Shown here one piece after another: positions 33,301 through 46,503 of a DNA stretch of 64,000 nt (position 1 is the first letter of the stretch; each line of letters starts with the position of its first letter). This DNA is from Doryteuthis pealeii (Eukaryota; Mollusca; Cephalopoda; Myopsida; Loliginidae): NCBI GenBank assembly GCA_023376005.1, contig CM042151.1, positions 74,460,054 to 74,524,053 on the forward strand, given 5' to 3'. Below the pieces are notes generated by a model. That model worked only from the letters and a program-made list of their open reading frames with translations. It was not told the origin of the DNA and did not search any database. A program made the translations under genes and the position numbers.

Positions 33301-35350
33301 TCGGACAGTGACCAGCATTACTTGTAAATCTTACTTAAGAATGAACTTTATAATGCATTATTTATTTTATTTCAAAACTTTTTCAGCTTACTTAATTTTG
33401 ACCCCCTTATGTTGAGGTCGTAAAATCTCGGTGAGTTGGTCAGTGTTCGATACTAATTAAAGTAGAAATATAAAAATAAAAGTCTGAAGTAAGGAATAGT
33501 TGTATATTCTATGAAAAAATAACTACCGAAAATCGTAAAATAAAAAGTAAAAAAAAGAATTTAAATAATTTTTGGAGATTTCTTTTTTAATCATTTCGAT
33601 AATTATTTAATTGGTTATTATCTTATAAAAGAAAAAATTATACATCGATATTTTTCTGCTTAACACCTTCTTTGTACTATTAATGTTCACTGTTAATAGT
33701 CTCAATTCGAGTGATATACAAATATATTAACTTATTTTGTGTTTTTTTGTTTTTGTTTTTTTTCCAAATATTTCAAAAATCGTTGAGAACCAATAATCGG
33801 TTATTGAATATGCACAAGAAAACATAACCCTTTCACATGTAAAACGGACTATTTTTTGTTTTTTTCACCAATGATGAGTAATTCTTTCCAATCGGATAAT
33901 TTGATTTTTGAATTAACTGTTTTACTTTTAACAACTCTGTATGATCCTTCATTTTTTTACGAGATTTTTAATAAACAAAGTTTAAAAAAATATTTATTCC
34001 TGTTTTATTCATTAGAAATTTCTGGAATTGTTAAATATACAAAAATGTCTCAGATCAAAATTGGTCTAAAATGCGTTTTTGACAAAATGACTTTAGCCCC
34101 CCTTACAGAAAATAATTTACGAAAAATTAGGGAATTATCGGATTGTAATGAAATTTTCAGTGTTCATTTATCAATGAATGATCTTTATAATGCATTATTT
34201 ATTTTATTTCAACACTTTCTCATTTTTTTTCAGATCACTTATTTTTGACCCCCCTTACTTTGGGGGTGTAAAATATTGGCAGGTTAGCCCTTAATTGATA
34301 CTTATTACAGTATAGATAAAAAGATAAAAGACCGAAAAAAATTTAAGTAGAATATTTTATAAGAAAATAAGTACCGAAAATCAGAAAATAAAATGTAAAA
34401 AAAAAAATAAATAATTATTTTTTGGAGATTTCTTTTTTACTCATTTCGATAATTATCTAATTGGCTATTATCTTATAAAATAAAAGATTATACATCGATA
34501 TTTTTTCTGCTTAAAAAGTGGGGGCTACATTTTCAATAGAGTTTATCTTCAAAGCGTATACTTTGACTAAAATAAGGTTTGCATTGAATATATATTTATT
34601 TCTAGAATCTAAAAGTATAACATTTTAAACTTAACATCAGAATATTTTTATTTTAAATGAATTTTATATATTAATTTTTCATAGCAAAAATATTTAATTA
34701 AAGTTTTGAAATAAAATAACTGATGCATTAAAAAATTCATTAATTGATAAATAAAATAAATTATTATTATTATTTAGTTGTTTGTCACTTGTTTTTCTTT
34801 CTTTTTTTTGTTGGCTGGTCATCACCTGTGAATTTATTTGAGTTAATAGAAGATCGCTTATGAGTTCATGCTTACTTCTCGAACAGTTACCAGCATTACT
34901 TGTAAATTTGACTTGGATGTTTTGCGAAATGATAAACGTTAAAGAAAAAAATCATCAGGTTAGTATAGAAAGTGTATTCACGTACATGCATTACTTCTCG
35001 GACAGTGACCAATATAACTTGTACATCTTATTTAAATGTTTTGTGAGATAATGAACGTTAAATGAGAAAGAATATATACAATTTAGTATAGAAAGCATAC
35101 TTACGATTGTGGGAAAACTTCAAACTGTTGTTGCGATGCGCTATACCGATGATAATGGAAGAGGCCAAAAAATACGTGTGACCCTATGAATGCTGAATAG
35201 CGAATGATGACCCGTTAAGCTATAACCGTTACATCTAACGCATGCGCTCTATCTGTCACTGCTGCTGATAGATTTCCGTAATCGGACTGTTAAAATAATT
35301 GTGATTTTTTATATATATAATGCATTTTTTTTAGTCTTAGCTTGTTTATC
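30340..35350. repeat. Long AT-rich stretch built of diverged duplicated blocks
   Basis: Several motifs recur. GTGAATTTATTTGAGT with GAAGATCG.T.ATGAGT.CATGCTTACT occurs near 30350, 30530, 33250 and 34810. TAGATTTC.GT.ATCGG.CTG occurs near 30690, 31707 and 35268. GAATGCTGAATAGCGAATGA occurs near 31630 and 35188. The order suggests old block duplications of about 3.5 kb and shorter. No coding frame is convincing. A GTT-rich tract lies at 32625-32665. Confidence 0.6.
33415..34510. repeat. Pair of diverged direct repeats about 840 bp apart
   Basis: The block at 33400-33665 (TTTTGACCCCCTTA, ACCGAAAATC, GGAGATTTCTTTTTTA, CATTTCGATAATTAT, TACATCGATATTTTTCTGC) recurs at 34240-34510 with substitutions. 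The plus frame at 33856-34248 between them (130 codons) has no recognised domain and looks like AT-rich chance. Confidence 0.7.
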
Positions 35351-37011
35351 ACTAGCAATTTCCAGAATGTTTAGATCTAAAAAAAGAAAAATGTCTCATT
35401 GGACAGATTTTATTCATATGTGTTGAGATTTGTCATTATTTTTTTTTTCATAGTGTTTTTTTTTTATCGCCACGTGGTTGGAATCGTGGAAATTTGTAAC
35501 TTGTTATTTTTTTTTCTTTTCACCAAGTGATTGGAGAAATGTTCCTTTATGTATATGTAGGCAGCAAAAAGAAGCATAAATGAAAATGTATAATATACAT
35601 CTATAAATTACATAAAAGGAAAATATACATAAAGTAAAATTTCTCCTTTCTTTGCTGCATATATATTCATTGTATGTGTGTATTTTTTTCGCCGCGTGGT
35701 TGAAGTCGTTGCTTGTGTATCACTCGACAATTTCAGAATGGTTTTGTATGAAAAAACAGTCTTGAAACTTTTCCATTTTTTTTACATTATCCTTCAATGA
35801 ATTAAATTATTCTATAAATTTTATTACATTATCATACACTACATGAAATGATTTTATGAGCTTTCCTGCTTAAATATATTCAAATATGAAGCAAAGCGTC
35901 ACAAAAAATATTTGATACAATTAATATTAATAGAATAAAAATTAAAATTAAAAAATCTTAAAATTAACAGTAATTGATATAAATTACTTTTGGTAATTGT
36001 TCCCTAATTATAACAGGAACTGGAAGATTATATACTGGATACACTTGCTTAATGGTGTATGTTTAATCTTAACCCTTAAACCCGGAGAAGACATGAATAC
36101 ATACCTTTTCTGAAAGTAATTAACACAACGTAAGACTTTAAAAATCTCGTCCAGAATTTGAACATTGCAGGCTGAGTCAATGTTCTTCAATACACGTGCC
36201 TCTCAACTATAAAATTTTAAAATATTTTTTGTAACATTTTTTTTAAATAAGAATTCGTGTCTGTCTGCACTTTGTTTGCTATCTTCTCCAACGTCAAGTG
36301 ATAAATTTTCAAAAACCTTTTGGAAAATTCTTAGCCTAATGACAGAAGTAACTTTAGTTTAATTCATGTATGCATATACAAAAGAAACTCACGAAACTTT
36401 ATTACGTTAAAACTTAAATAAATGCATATTTTTGCAAGTATTTAACTTAAACACAAATTAACACAAATATGTGCAAAGGTTTCGATGATATTTATAATGA
36501 TCGATTGGGTAAATACATATACCAATATCCATACTAAGAGTACAATTGAGAAAATTAATATTGCAACTAAAAGCAGGGGAAATAAATCATGTGTGAAGAA
36601 ATTAAAAGTTCTCTCCCTTGGACTAGTTTTTGATTTTGTTTGGTGTTTGATTGGACGGAGCACACGGGTGGACTCGAAACATATTAGCACATCATTATCT
36701 TTATAAATAACAATTTGTGTTGATATTCTTGTAGAGTTGTGTTGTGTAATGGTTACTGTGGTGAAAAATGATCACAGCGAGACGATAGTTTTATTGATAG
36801 CAAGCAAAGAATATATAAAGCATATACAGTAAAATTTGATATCATTTTGTGTGTAAGTTGTTAGGCATCTCCTCCTAAATAACTGTATAGATTTTTTTTG
36901 GAACGTAGTAGAAATTCTTAGCGTGGTAAATTAAAAAAGTTCTTGAAGATTTGTTACATAAAATGTTCAACAGGATTTTTCAATATACTATAATTGATGC
37001 CATATATCAAA
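35351..37011. other. No gene seen
   Basis: AT-rich with poly-T runs. Frames at 36008-36190 and 36442-36706 have no recognisable motif. The end next to 37012 would be the downstream part of the gypsy element, but no integrase core can be read. Confidence 0.45.
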
Positions 37012-37640
37012 TTAGGTTTGAAAAACTGGTTTGTGCTCTGCACATATTCTACACGATTTTATCAATTTTTTTACATCGTCCGTAGAATATGGTAGATTCC
37101 TGGTCCGTACCACATGTGTCATCCTTGTTATGCCTGGGTGGCACAGCTCATTGTGTAACGTACGAAGCTTATTTGTGTTTGGCATCGCGTTACACACCCT
37201 CGATAGTGCGTCAACTGCCTCATTCTCTTTACCAGGTCGGTATATAGCATCAAAAGAAAAACAGGAGAGTTCTATTTTCCATCTAGCTATTTTTTCATTT
37301 TTAATTTTACTGGTGGTCCTGGTGTTGAACATGAATGCAACGGATTTTTGATCTGTAATTAATCTGAAGTGTCTTCCGATTAAATAGTGCCTCCATTTTC
37401 TAAGTGCCTCTACTATCGCATAAGCCTCTTTCTCAATTGCTGAGTGTCGCTGTTCTGAACGCGACAGGGTCCTTGAAAAAAAAAGCAACAGGGCGTCCAG
37501 ATTGCCTTAAAGAGGCAGCAATTGCGTAATCAGATGCATCTGTCTCCACTACCAAAGGAATAGCAGGATCTACAGTTGTAATCGCCGCGTTAGCTATATC
37601 CTTTTTTTAGATTTTTAAAAAGGCGTCACAGCTGTGGTAG
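37012..37640 (-). pseudogene. Ty3/gypsy pol fragment: RNase H and integrase zinc-binding start
   Basis: Part of an LTR-retrotransposon polyprotein. Reading inward from about 37640, the RNase H part shows ETDASDYAIAA, the RTLSRSEQRHSAIEKEAYA segment, a WRHYLIGR stretch and the TDQKSV site. RPGKENEAVDALSR ends the domain. It is followed by an integrase HHCC zinc-binding motif (LHNELCHPGITRM, then CRICAEHK), after which the frame stops at 37012. No integrase core follows and no reverse transcriptase precedes it in this arm, because the palindrome turns at 37648. A frameshift lies near 37489 in a T-run. Such RNase H and zinc-binding pairs are standard in Ty3/gypsy pol. Confidence 0.88.
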
Positions 37641-37648
37641 AAAAGGTT

Positions 37649-37815
37649 TAAGTGTCACCTAGACCGCAGAACGAACTGAACCCTACTGGACTGCCCATTC
37701 CTACCAATATGCGTGCCCTAAAAGATTGGGGTATGTTGTGCACACTACTCTCAGTGGATTTGCTTATTTATTCAAGCAAAATCACACCATTGGTGGAAAA
37801 AACGGACAAGTTTTC
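37649..37815 (+). other. Loop of the 36-kb palindrome, carrying pol sequence
   Basis: About 165 bases not repeated in the arms. On the plus strand they translate without a stop (TNMRALKDW, then SSKITPLVEKTDKF), which resembles the connection between reverse transcriptase and RNase H in Ty3/gypsy pol. The same strand continues into the right-arm RNase H. The loop therefore belongs with the right arm, and the left arm is its incomplete mirror. Confidence 0.75.
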
Positions 37816-38500
37816 CTCTTTCTTCCACAGCTGTGGACGCTTTTCAAAAATCTAAAAAAAAAGATAAGCTAACGCGGCGATTACAGCAGTGTAGGATGGC
37901 CTGCTATTCCTTTGGTAGGTGAGAGAAACAAGATGATCAGATTACGCAATTGCTGCCTCTTGGTAAAAAGGCAATTGGACGCCCCTGTTGCTTTTTTTTA
38001 TGGTTCTTCAAGAGGACCGCTGTCGGTTCAGAACAGCGACACTCCAGCAATTGAGGAAAAGAGGCTTATGCGATAGTAAGAGGCACTTAGATAAATGGAG
38101 GCCACTAAATTTATCGTTAGATATGTACAGCGTCAAAAATTCCGTTGCAGATGGTCCATTGTCTCCGAACAGACCAAAGGACCGACCAGGTAAGAATTAA
38201 AAATGAAAAAATGCTAGATGGAAAATAGAAGCTCTCCTTGTTTTTCTTTTGATGCTATATACCGACCTGGTAAGAGAGAGAGGCAGTTGACGCACTATCG
38301 AGGTGTGTTGTAACGCGATGCCAAACACAAATAAGCTTCGTACGTTACACAAATGAGCCTGTGCCACCCAGGCATAACAAGGGATGGGACACATGTGGTA
38401 CGGAACCAGGAATCTACCAATTCTCTACGGGACGAGAGGAGAGAGAGATAAAACGTGTAGAATATGGTGCAGAGCACAAACCAAGTTTTTCAAACCTAAT
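37816..38500 (+). pseudogene. Ty3/gypsy RNase H fragment, right-arm mirror
   Basis: The noisy reverse complement of 37012-37640, continuing the pol frame of the loop. Recognisable pieces are the ACGCGGCGATTACA, GATTACGCAATTGCTGCCTC, GTTCAGAACAGCGACACTC and AGAATATGGTGCAGAGCACA segments. The frame is broken repeatedly by indels that the left arm lacks, so it is unreadable as protein for more than short runs. Confidence 0.8.
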
Positions 38501-41500
38501 TTTGATATATGCATCAATTATAGTAAATTGAGAAATCCCTGTGAACATATGTATCTGAAGCTTTTGTTAAATTTACCAAAACGGGCTAAGAATTTACTAC
38601 GTTTCCAAATTCTTACAGTTTATTTAGGAGGAGATGCCGTAACAACTTACACACAAAATGATATCAAATTTTTACTGTATACGTGCTGTTATATATTCTT
38701 TGCTTGCGGGATCAATAAAACTGATCGTCTCGCTGTGGATCATTTTCACCACAGTATCATTAAACAACACAACTCTACAAGATATCAACACAAATTGTTA
38801 TGTTATAAAAGATAAATGATGTGCTAATATGTTTCGTAAGTACCAGCCCGTGTGCTCGTCCAATCAAGACTACCAAAAAAATCAAAAACTAGTCCCAGAG
38901 AGATGGTTAATTCTATCACACATGATTTAATTTCCCACTGCATTTTAGTTGGCAAATATTATATTTTCTCAATTGTCTCTTAGTATGGATATTGGTATAT
39001 GTATTTCGCCAATCGATCATTATAAATTCATCGAAACCTTTGCACAATATTTGTGTTAATTTGTGTTTTAAGTTAAATACTTGCAAAAATATGCATTTGA
39101 TAAGTTTTAAACGTAATAAAGGTTTCGTGAGTTTCTTTGTATAGCATACATGAATTAAACTAAAGTTACTTCTGTCATTAGGCTAAGAAGATTTTCCAAA
39201 AAGGTTTTTGAAAATTTATCACTTGACGTTGGAGAAGATAGCAAACAAAGTGCAGACAGACACGAATTCATTATTTAAAAAAATGTTACAAAAAATTTTT
39301 AGAAATTTTATAGTTGAGGAGAGTGTATTGAAGAACATGACTCAGCCTGCAATGTTCAAATTCTGGGACGAAGATTTCTTAAAGTGGCTTACGTTGTGTT
39401 AATTACTTCAGAAAAGGTATTGTATTCATGTCTTCTCCAGGTTTTTAAGGTTAAGATTAAACCGATACACCATTTAAGCAAGTGTATCCCATAACTATAA
39501 TTCTTCGCGTTCCTGTTATAAAATTAGGGAACAATTACCAAAGTAATTTATACAATTACTGTTAATTTTAAGATTTTTTAATTTTATTTTTATTCTATTA
39601 ATATTAATTGTATTCAAATATTTTTTGTGACGCTTGCTTCATATTTGAAATATATTTAAGCAGGAAAGCTCATAAATCATTTTCATGTAGTTAATGATAA
39701 TGTAATAAAAATTTATATGCGAATATCATTGAAAGATAATGGTAGAAGAATAATGGAAAAGTTTCAAGACTGTTTTTTCATACAAACCATTCTGAAATTG
39801 TCGAGTGATACACAAGCAACGACTTCAACCACGGGCGGCGAAAAAATACACACATACAATGAATATATATGCAGCAAAGAAAGGAGAAATTTTACTTTAT
39901 GTATATTTTCCTTTTTATGTAATTTATAAGATGTATATTTATACATTTTCATATTTATGCTTCTTTTTGCTGCCTACATAACATAAAGGAACATTTTCTC
40001 CAATCACTTGGTGAAAAGAAAAAAAAAATAACAAGTTACAAAATTTCCACGATTCCAACCACGTGGCGATAAAAAAAAACACTATGAAAAAAAAAATAAT
40101 GACAAATCTCAACACATATGAAAATAAATCTGTCCAATGAGACATTTTTCTTTTTTTTTGATCTAACATTCTGGAAATTGCTAGTGATAAACAAGCTAAG
40201 ACTAAAAAAAATGCATTATATATATATAAAAATCACAATTATTTTAACAAGTCCGATTACGGAAATCTATCAGCAGCAGTGACAGATAGAGCGCATGCGT
40301 TAGATTGTAACGGTTATAGCTTAACGGGTCATCATTCGCTATTCAGCATTCATAGGGTCACACGTATTTTTTGGCCTCTTCCATTATCATCGGTATAGCG
40401 CATCGCAACAACAGTTTGAAGTTTTCCCACAATCGTAAGTATGCTTTCTATACTAAATTGTATATATTCTTTCTCATTTAACGTTCATTATTCACAAAAC
40501 ATTTAAATAAGATGTACAAGTTATATTTGGTCACTGTCCGAGAAGTAATGGCATGTACGTGAATACACTTTCTATACTAACCTGATGATTTTTTTCTTAT
40601 AACGTTTTATCATTTCGCGCAAAACATCCAAGTCAAATTTACAAGTAAGTGCTGGTAACTGTTCCGAGAAGTAAGCATGAACTCATAAGCGATCTTCAAT
40701 TAACTCAAATAAATTCACAGGTGATGACCAGCCAACAAAAAAAAGAAAGAAAAATACAAGTGACAAACAACTAAATAATAATAATAATTTATTTTATTTA
40801 TCAATTAATGAATTTTTTAATGCATCAGTTATTTTTTATTTCAAAACTTTAATTAAATATTTTTGCTATGAAAAATTAATATATAAAATTCATTTAAAAT
40901 AAAAATATTCTGATGTTAAGTTTAAAATGTTTATACTTTTAGATTCTAGAAAAATATATATCAATGCAAACCTTATTTTAGTCAAGTATAACGCTTTGAA
41001 GATAAACTCTATTGAAATGTAGCCCCCACTTTTTAAGCAGAAAAAATATCGATGTATTAATCTTTATTTTATAAGATAATAGCCAATTAGATAATTATCG
41101 AAATGAGTAAAAAAGAAATCTCCAAAAATAATTATTTATTTTTTTTTACATTTTATTTTCTGATTTTCGGTACTATTTTCTTATAAAATATTCTACTTAA
41201 ATTTTTTTCGGTCTTTATCTTTTTATCTATACTGTAATAAGTATCAATTAAGGGCTAACCTGCCAATATTTTACACCCCCAAAGTAAGGGGGGTCAAAAA
41301 TAGTGATCTGAAAAAAAATGAGAAAGTGTTGAAATAAAATAAATATATGCATTATAAAGATCATTCATTGATAAATGAACACTGAAAATTTCATTTACAA
41401 TCCCGATAATTCCCTAATTTTTCGTAAATTATTTTCTGTAAGGGGGGCTAAAAGTCATTTTGTCAAAAACGCATTTTTTAGACCAATTTTTGATCTGAGA

Positions 41501-44500
41501 CATTTTTGTATATTTAACAATTCCAGAAATTTCTAATGAATTAAAACAGGAATAAAATATTTTTTTAAACTTTGGTTTATTAAAAATCTCGTAAAAAAAA
41601 TGAAGGATCATACAGAGTTGTTAAAGTAAAAACAGTTTAATTCAAAAATCAAATTATCCGATTGGAAGAGAAATTACTCATCAAGTTGGTGAAAAAACAA
41701 AAAAATAGTCCGTTTTACATGTGAAAGGTTATGTTTCTTGTTGCATATTCAATAACCGATTATTGGTTCTCAACGATTTTTGAAATATTTGGAAAAAAAC
41801 AAAAAACAAAACACAAAATAAGTTAATATATTTGTATATCACTCGAATTGAGACTATTAACAGTGAACATTTAATAGTACAAAGAAGGTGTTAAGCAGAA
41901 AAATATCGACGTGTATATTTTTTCTTTTATAAGAATAATAACCAATTAAATAATTATCGAAATGATTAAAAAGAAATCTCCAAAAATTATTTAAATTCTT
42001 TTTTTTTACTTTTTATTTTACGAATTTTCGGTAGTTATTTTCATAGAATATACAACTATTCCTTACTTCAGACTTTTATTTTTATAGTTTCTACTTTAAT
42101 AGTATCGAACACTGACCAACTCACCGAGATTTTACGACCTCAACATAAGGGGGTCAAAATTAAGTAAGCTGAAAAAGTTTTGAAATAAAATAAATAATGC
42201 AATTATAAGTTTCATTCTTAAGTAAGATTTACAAGTAATGCTGGTCACTGTCCGAGTAGTAAGCATAATCTCATGAAGCGATCTTCTCCAATCGACTCAA
42301 TAAATCCCCCAGTGATGAGCAAAAAAAAAAAATAAAGCAAAATAAGTGACATATTTCAACATATCTTAAGAAAGAAAATCTGCAGACTGGAGACATTTAA
42401 TTTCTTCATTCTTAACCATTCTGAAATTGTCGAGTGATAAGCAAGTAACCACTCCAAGCACGTGGTGTAAAAAAAAACAAAAAAAAACAAGAAAAAAAAA
42501 CGAAAATGATAAATAGAGTTGTACAAAACACGCTCTTGTTAATACGCACGGGATTGTAAAAAATATTTTAAAACGTCAATAAAAAAAATTGAAAATTAAC
42601 TTTTTAATGTTTTCTTTTACGTTTAATATGAAGAACAATTCCAAGTTTATGTGTTATAAAATAAAAAAACAAATTTCTCTTACATAAAACCTAAATTTTT
42701 GCATTTTAAATTGAATTGTCGTATTTCCGGTAAATTCTTAATTGTTGGCATAGTTATCACATCTTGACGTGTGCACTATTTTTTTTTTTGTATGGACAAT
42801 ATAATAATTTATTTTCTGAAGCAAAAACAAATTACTGATTTAGGCATTTCCTTGATGTCTCACGATTTAACTTATGTACCTCAACGACCCAGCGCTTACA
42901 ACAACGACAAAACAACAACAATAACAACAACTACAGAGTTTTCCCTAAAAAATACCAAAGCGGATATTATTTCCGTTAGATCTATCCATCAATAAGAATG
43001 ACGAACAATTTGTAATTAAAATATTATTTTCAAATTAAAAAAATATAAAACCGAAATATGTTTATGTCATTATTTTTAGCTAGATATTTTTATACAATAT
43101 TTTCTTTGATTAATAAATACGATTTTGATATCTCTAAAAACAAAAGTAATTTATTTAACATTTTATACAATTTTTTAAAAATCCCTGAAAAAGAAACAAA
43201 AAAAAAAAAAAAAACAAGTAGACAATAAGAACTTTTAATATAAAATTTTTAGAAAATTATCTAACCAGTTTAGAAAAAAATCTATACATATTTTTTCTTA
43301 TTTTACGAGATTTAAGTTTCAATGTTTTACATGCCCTATTACCAAAATCGAATTATTTTTGATTTTTTTTTTTTTTTTTTTTTTGGTTTTGTTACATATG
43401 TTCCGTCGTTAAATTTATCTTCCAAAATTGTAAAAATTATTTATATCCCAAAAAAGAAAGAAAAAGATCTTTGTACGGGGGATCAATGCACGAAAGAAAA
43501 ACTAACGAAAAAAAATTATTAGCCTTTTCAATTTAGTAAAAATTTATTTACAATAAAAGTTCGTCTTTTATTACTTCATATACCGAAAAGTTTTTTATTA
43601 AAATCGGATAGTTAGTTTATTTTATATGATTTTTAGAAGAATAATTCCTGTGATCAACCTTTTTTAGAGCCAGCGATAAATGCACATGCCTAATGATAAG
43701 CATGAAAAATTTCAACAATATATGAAGGAAAAATTCCGACTGAGACATTTTTTGTATATCTAATAATTCCGGAAATTTCTAGTGATAAATAAGGAAGGAA
43801 TCAAAAACAAAAATTCATTATAGAAAAACAATCAGAATCATTTTGACCAGACCGATAACTGAAATCTATCAACAACCGTAAAAAATAGATCGCATGCTTC
43901 TATATGTAAGGGGGGTCGCTTAACGGGTCATCATTCGCTATTCAGCATTCATAGGATCCACACGTTTTTTTTCTTCTTCCATTATCATCTGTATGGTGCA
44001 TAGCATCAACAGTTGGGAAGTTTTCCATGATCGTAATACGCTTTCTCTGGCAAATTTGTATTATTAGGCATAACGAATAAACGTTCACGTGAATTAGTTT
44101 AGGCCATCTTGAATAAAAAGGGAAATTAATATTTTAATTTTATTTATTAACTCGTAAATAAAAAATTAACGATCATACAGAGTTGTTACAAAGAAAAACA
44201 TTTAATTCAAAGATCAACATATATATTTTGTTTGAAGACAACACATACTTTTTGACTATTAGAGATTTCTCAGTGAAATTGACTTTAAAATAAATATGCG
44301 GTCGTATTTGCCCCCGTTCAAATTCTAAATCGAAAGAGAAAATGAAATGTGTTAAAATTTTAATTAATAGTAAGATTCACTAGTAACATTTACTATTAAA
44401 CTTTATTATTAAAATGTATTATTCAAAATTTCACTGTGAAAGTAACTTTTGCCAATTATGGGCTGGCGGTTTGGGTAAATTATAAAATCGAAAACTAAAT

Positions 44501-46503
44501 GCAATGAATGAAAAATGATATTTTTTCTAAGAGAAAAACTGATAGATATAATGAAGAGTTACTTTACTTTTATTGCAAAATAGGTTGTTGTATTAGTTTA
44601 AGATATTTTTTTACGCTTTAATTTAAAGCCAACAAAATATTTAAAATCTCTTGAAAATTATTACTTTAAATTTTTTCTTTTCTTGACAATTTAATAGAAT
44701 ATAGTACATATCAATTTAAAAAAAGCAAAAAAATAGTTTTTAAATAATATTATGACATTTTTTTGCACTTTTTATTGCCGAAATATGAAAAGAAAAATTA
44801 ACTGACTAAAACATTTTTTTGTTCATATTTTCAGTCATTCTGAAAAGATGATGAAAAAAAATATTGCATTACATATAAAAATCAAAATTATTTAAGCAGA
44901 CCGATAACTGAAATCTATTCAGCAGCAGTGGCAGATAGGCGCGCATGAATTTATTATTTCTCATTTAACGTTTTATCATCTCAACAAAACATTTAAATAG
45001 ATGTACCAGTATGTTGGTCACTTTCCGAGAAGTAAGCATGGACTCATGAACGATCTTCTATCGAACTCAAAATAAATTCACCAGTGATGAACAGCCAACA
45101 ACGAAAAAAGAAAAAAAGAAGAAAAAAGAAAACAGTGACAATTTTTACATATCATAAGAAATAAAATTTAAATTTAAATTTAAATAAGAAATGTACAAGT
45201 AATGATGGGCACTGTCTGAGAATGTAAGCCTGAACTCATAAGTGATCTTCTAACGACTCAAATAAACACACCAATGATTACCAACCAACAAAAACGCTAC
45301 GTGTTATCAATTCTGTGTGGAACAGGAAAACAACTTACATTCATTTCGTACAGAGCAGATAAATTTGCTATATACATTACATAAAGGATTTTTTTCAGAA
45401 GACGACGTAAAAAAATTAAATCCCCATAAAAACTGCCAATTTCATCACATATCAAAAAAAAGCGCCCAAATACAAAGGAAATCTACGGATGCTTTAAAAA
45501 TGACACCTTCCGTAAAAGAAGATATTTGTAGTCATCTATTTCTAGAATAAGTACACTTTTAACATCTTTATACTTAAGGATTCTGTAATTTTTTAGGGAT
45601 CAAACATGCTACGACTCCATTTTTTTGGTAATGATTCAGCATGGACAAATTTAGAATATCAATACAAACAATTGTTACAGCCTATTCAACTGAAATTGAT
45701 TTTCTTGTACGCTTTCAAATGATTTCAATTGCTTTCGTTAAATTAAATGTTATGCAATCAGTATAGTGGACGCCTTTTATGTAATAAATAATGTTAAATA
45801 TTTCTGTATTTTTCCCTAAATTCCTCTCTTCTCTCTCTCAGATAGGGAAACGAAAAACCTTATCGGAGAAGCTGTAGAACCCTGTGTGTATATAAAAAAG
45901 AAGTTTCACTGAAAGGACAAGACTACATCTTCTGTGTGTGTGAACTCGACGAAACTGTTCTATATCAAAGTATACATTTTGGTATGAAAACCATTAATTT
46001 TCTTCTTTTATGAATTTTCTTTAACATGACTTTTTCCATTATTACTTTTTAAATAGCCTCTATATTTTTTTGTATGTTCATATGGCTATGAAGAAAGATT
46101 TTTTATTTCAAGTGATTAGAAATCTCTTACTATGTGAGCTCATATGCTTGAAGTTAAATCTGAATTAAATCTAAACTTTTGTTCACAATCTTTGGTTTTT
46201 GAATTAACTATTTTCAGAATAAGGTATATTGTAATAAGATAAAACAGACCATGGATATGGAGATATGACTAATTCAAAAAAGAAATACAGAAAATAAATC
46301 CTATTTGTAAAAGAAAAGTAATTTGATAATTTCTGCCTCTAAATCTGCACTTATACACTCGACTCACAAGTTGATCACTATTTAATATAATTCCCTTTAA
46401 TTCGTTTTTTGGCCTTCCATATATAATAATTTAACTTATATCCTGTCTTTGAAAACACATACATTTGAAACGAAAACATACCACCTTTCTACTACCTTAC
46501 ACC
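38501..46503. repeat. Right-arm mirror of the AT-rich repeat stretch
   Basis: The reverse complement of about 29130-36990, including the duplicated blocks (mirror pairs near 41030-41300 and 41880-42150), an ACAACAACG tract near 42899-42935 and the zinc-finger scrap at 46116-46193 (minus). Frames such as 38384-38815 and 45317-45550 are unassigned. No independent gene is seen. Confidence 0.7.
46116..46193 (-). pseudogene. C2H2 zinc-finger fragment, right-arm mirror
   Basis: The mirror of 29435-29503, with indels; the TTA stop is at 46116-46118. It carries the same incomplete finger and is not an extra locus. Confidence 0.45.

Larger units (their letters stand above)
20053..37648 (+). repeat. 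Left arm of 36-kb palindrome
   Basis: The whole stretch is repeated in reverse complement at 37816-55849. Anchors checked by eye: CGTCCACGTGTG (20083) against CACACGTGGACG (55811); the zinc-finger gene (23301-24325 against 51396-52428); CTCTCT (24802) against GAGAGA (50874); the Penelope-like element (26790-29129 against 46504-48915); and TGGTTTGTGCTCTGCAC (37027) against the same site near 38468. Differences are mostly one-base indels. This arm is the cleaner copy, with longer open frames. Confidence 0.97.

Noticed and set aside
33856..34248. 130-codon plus-strand frame
   Set aside because: Phe/Leu/Ile-rich as expected of AT-rich DNA, next to duplicated non-coding blocks. The mirror copy shows the frame only in pieces.
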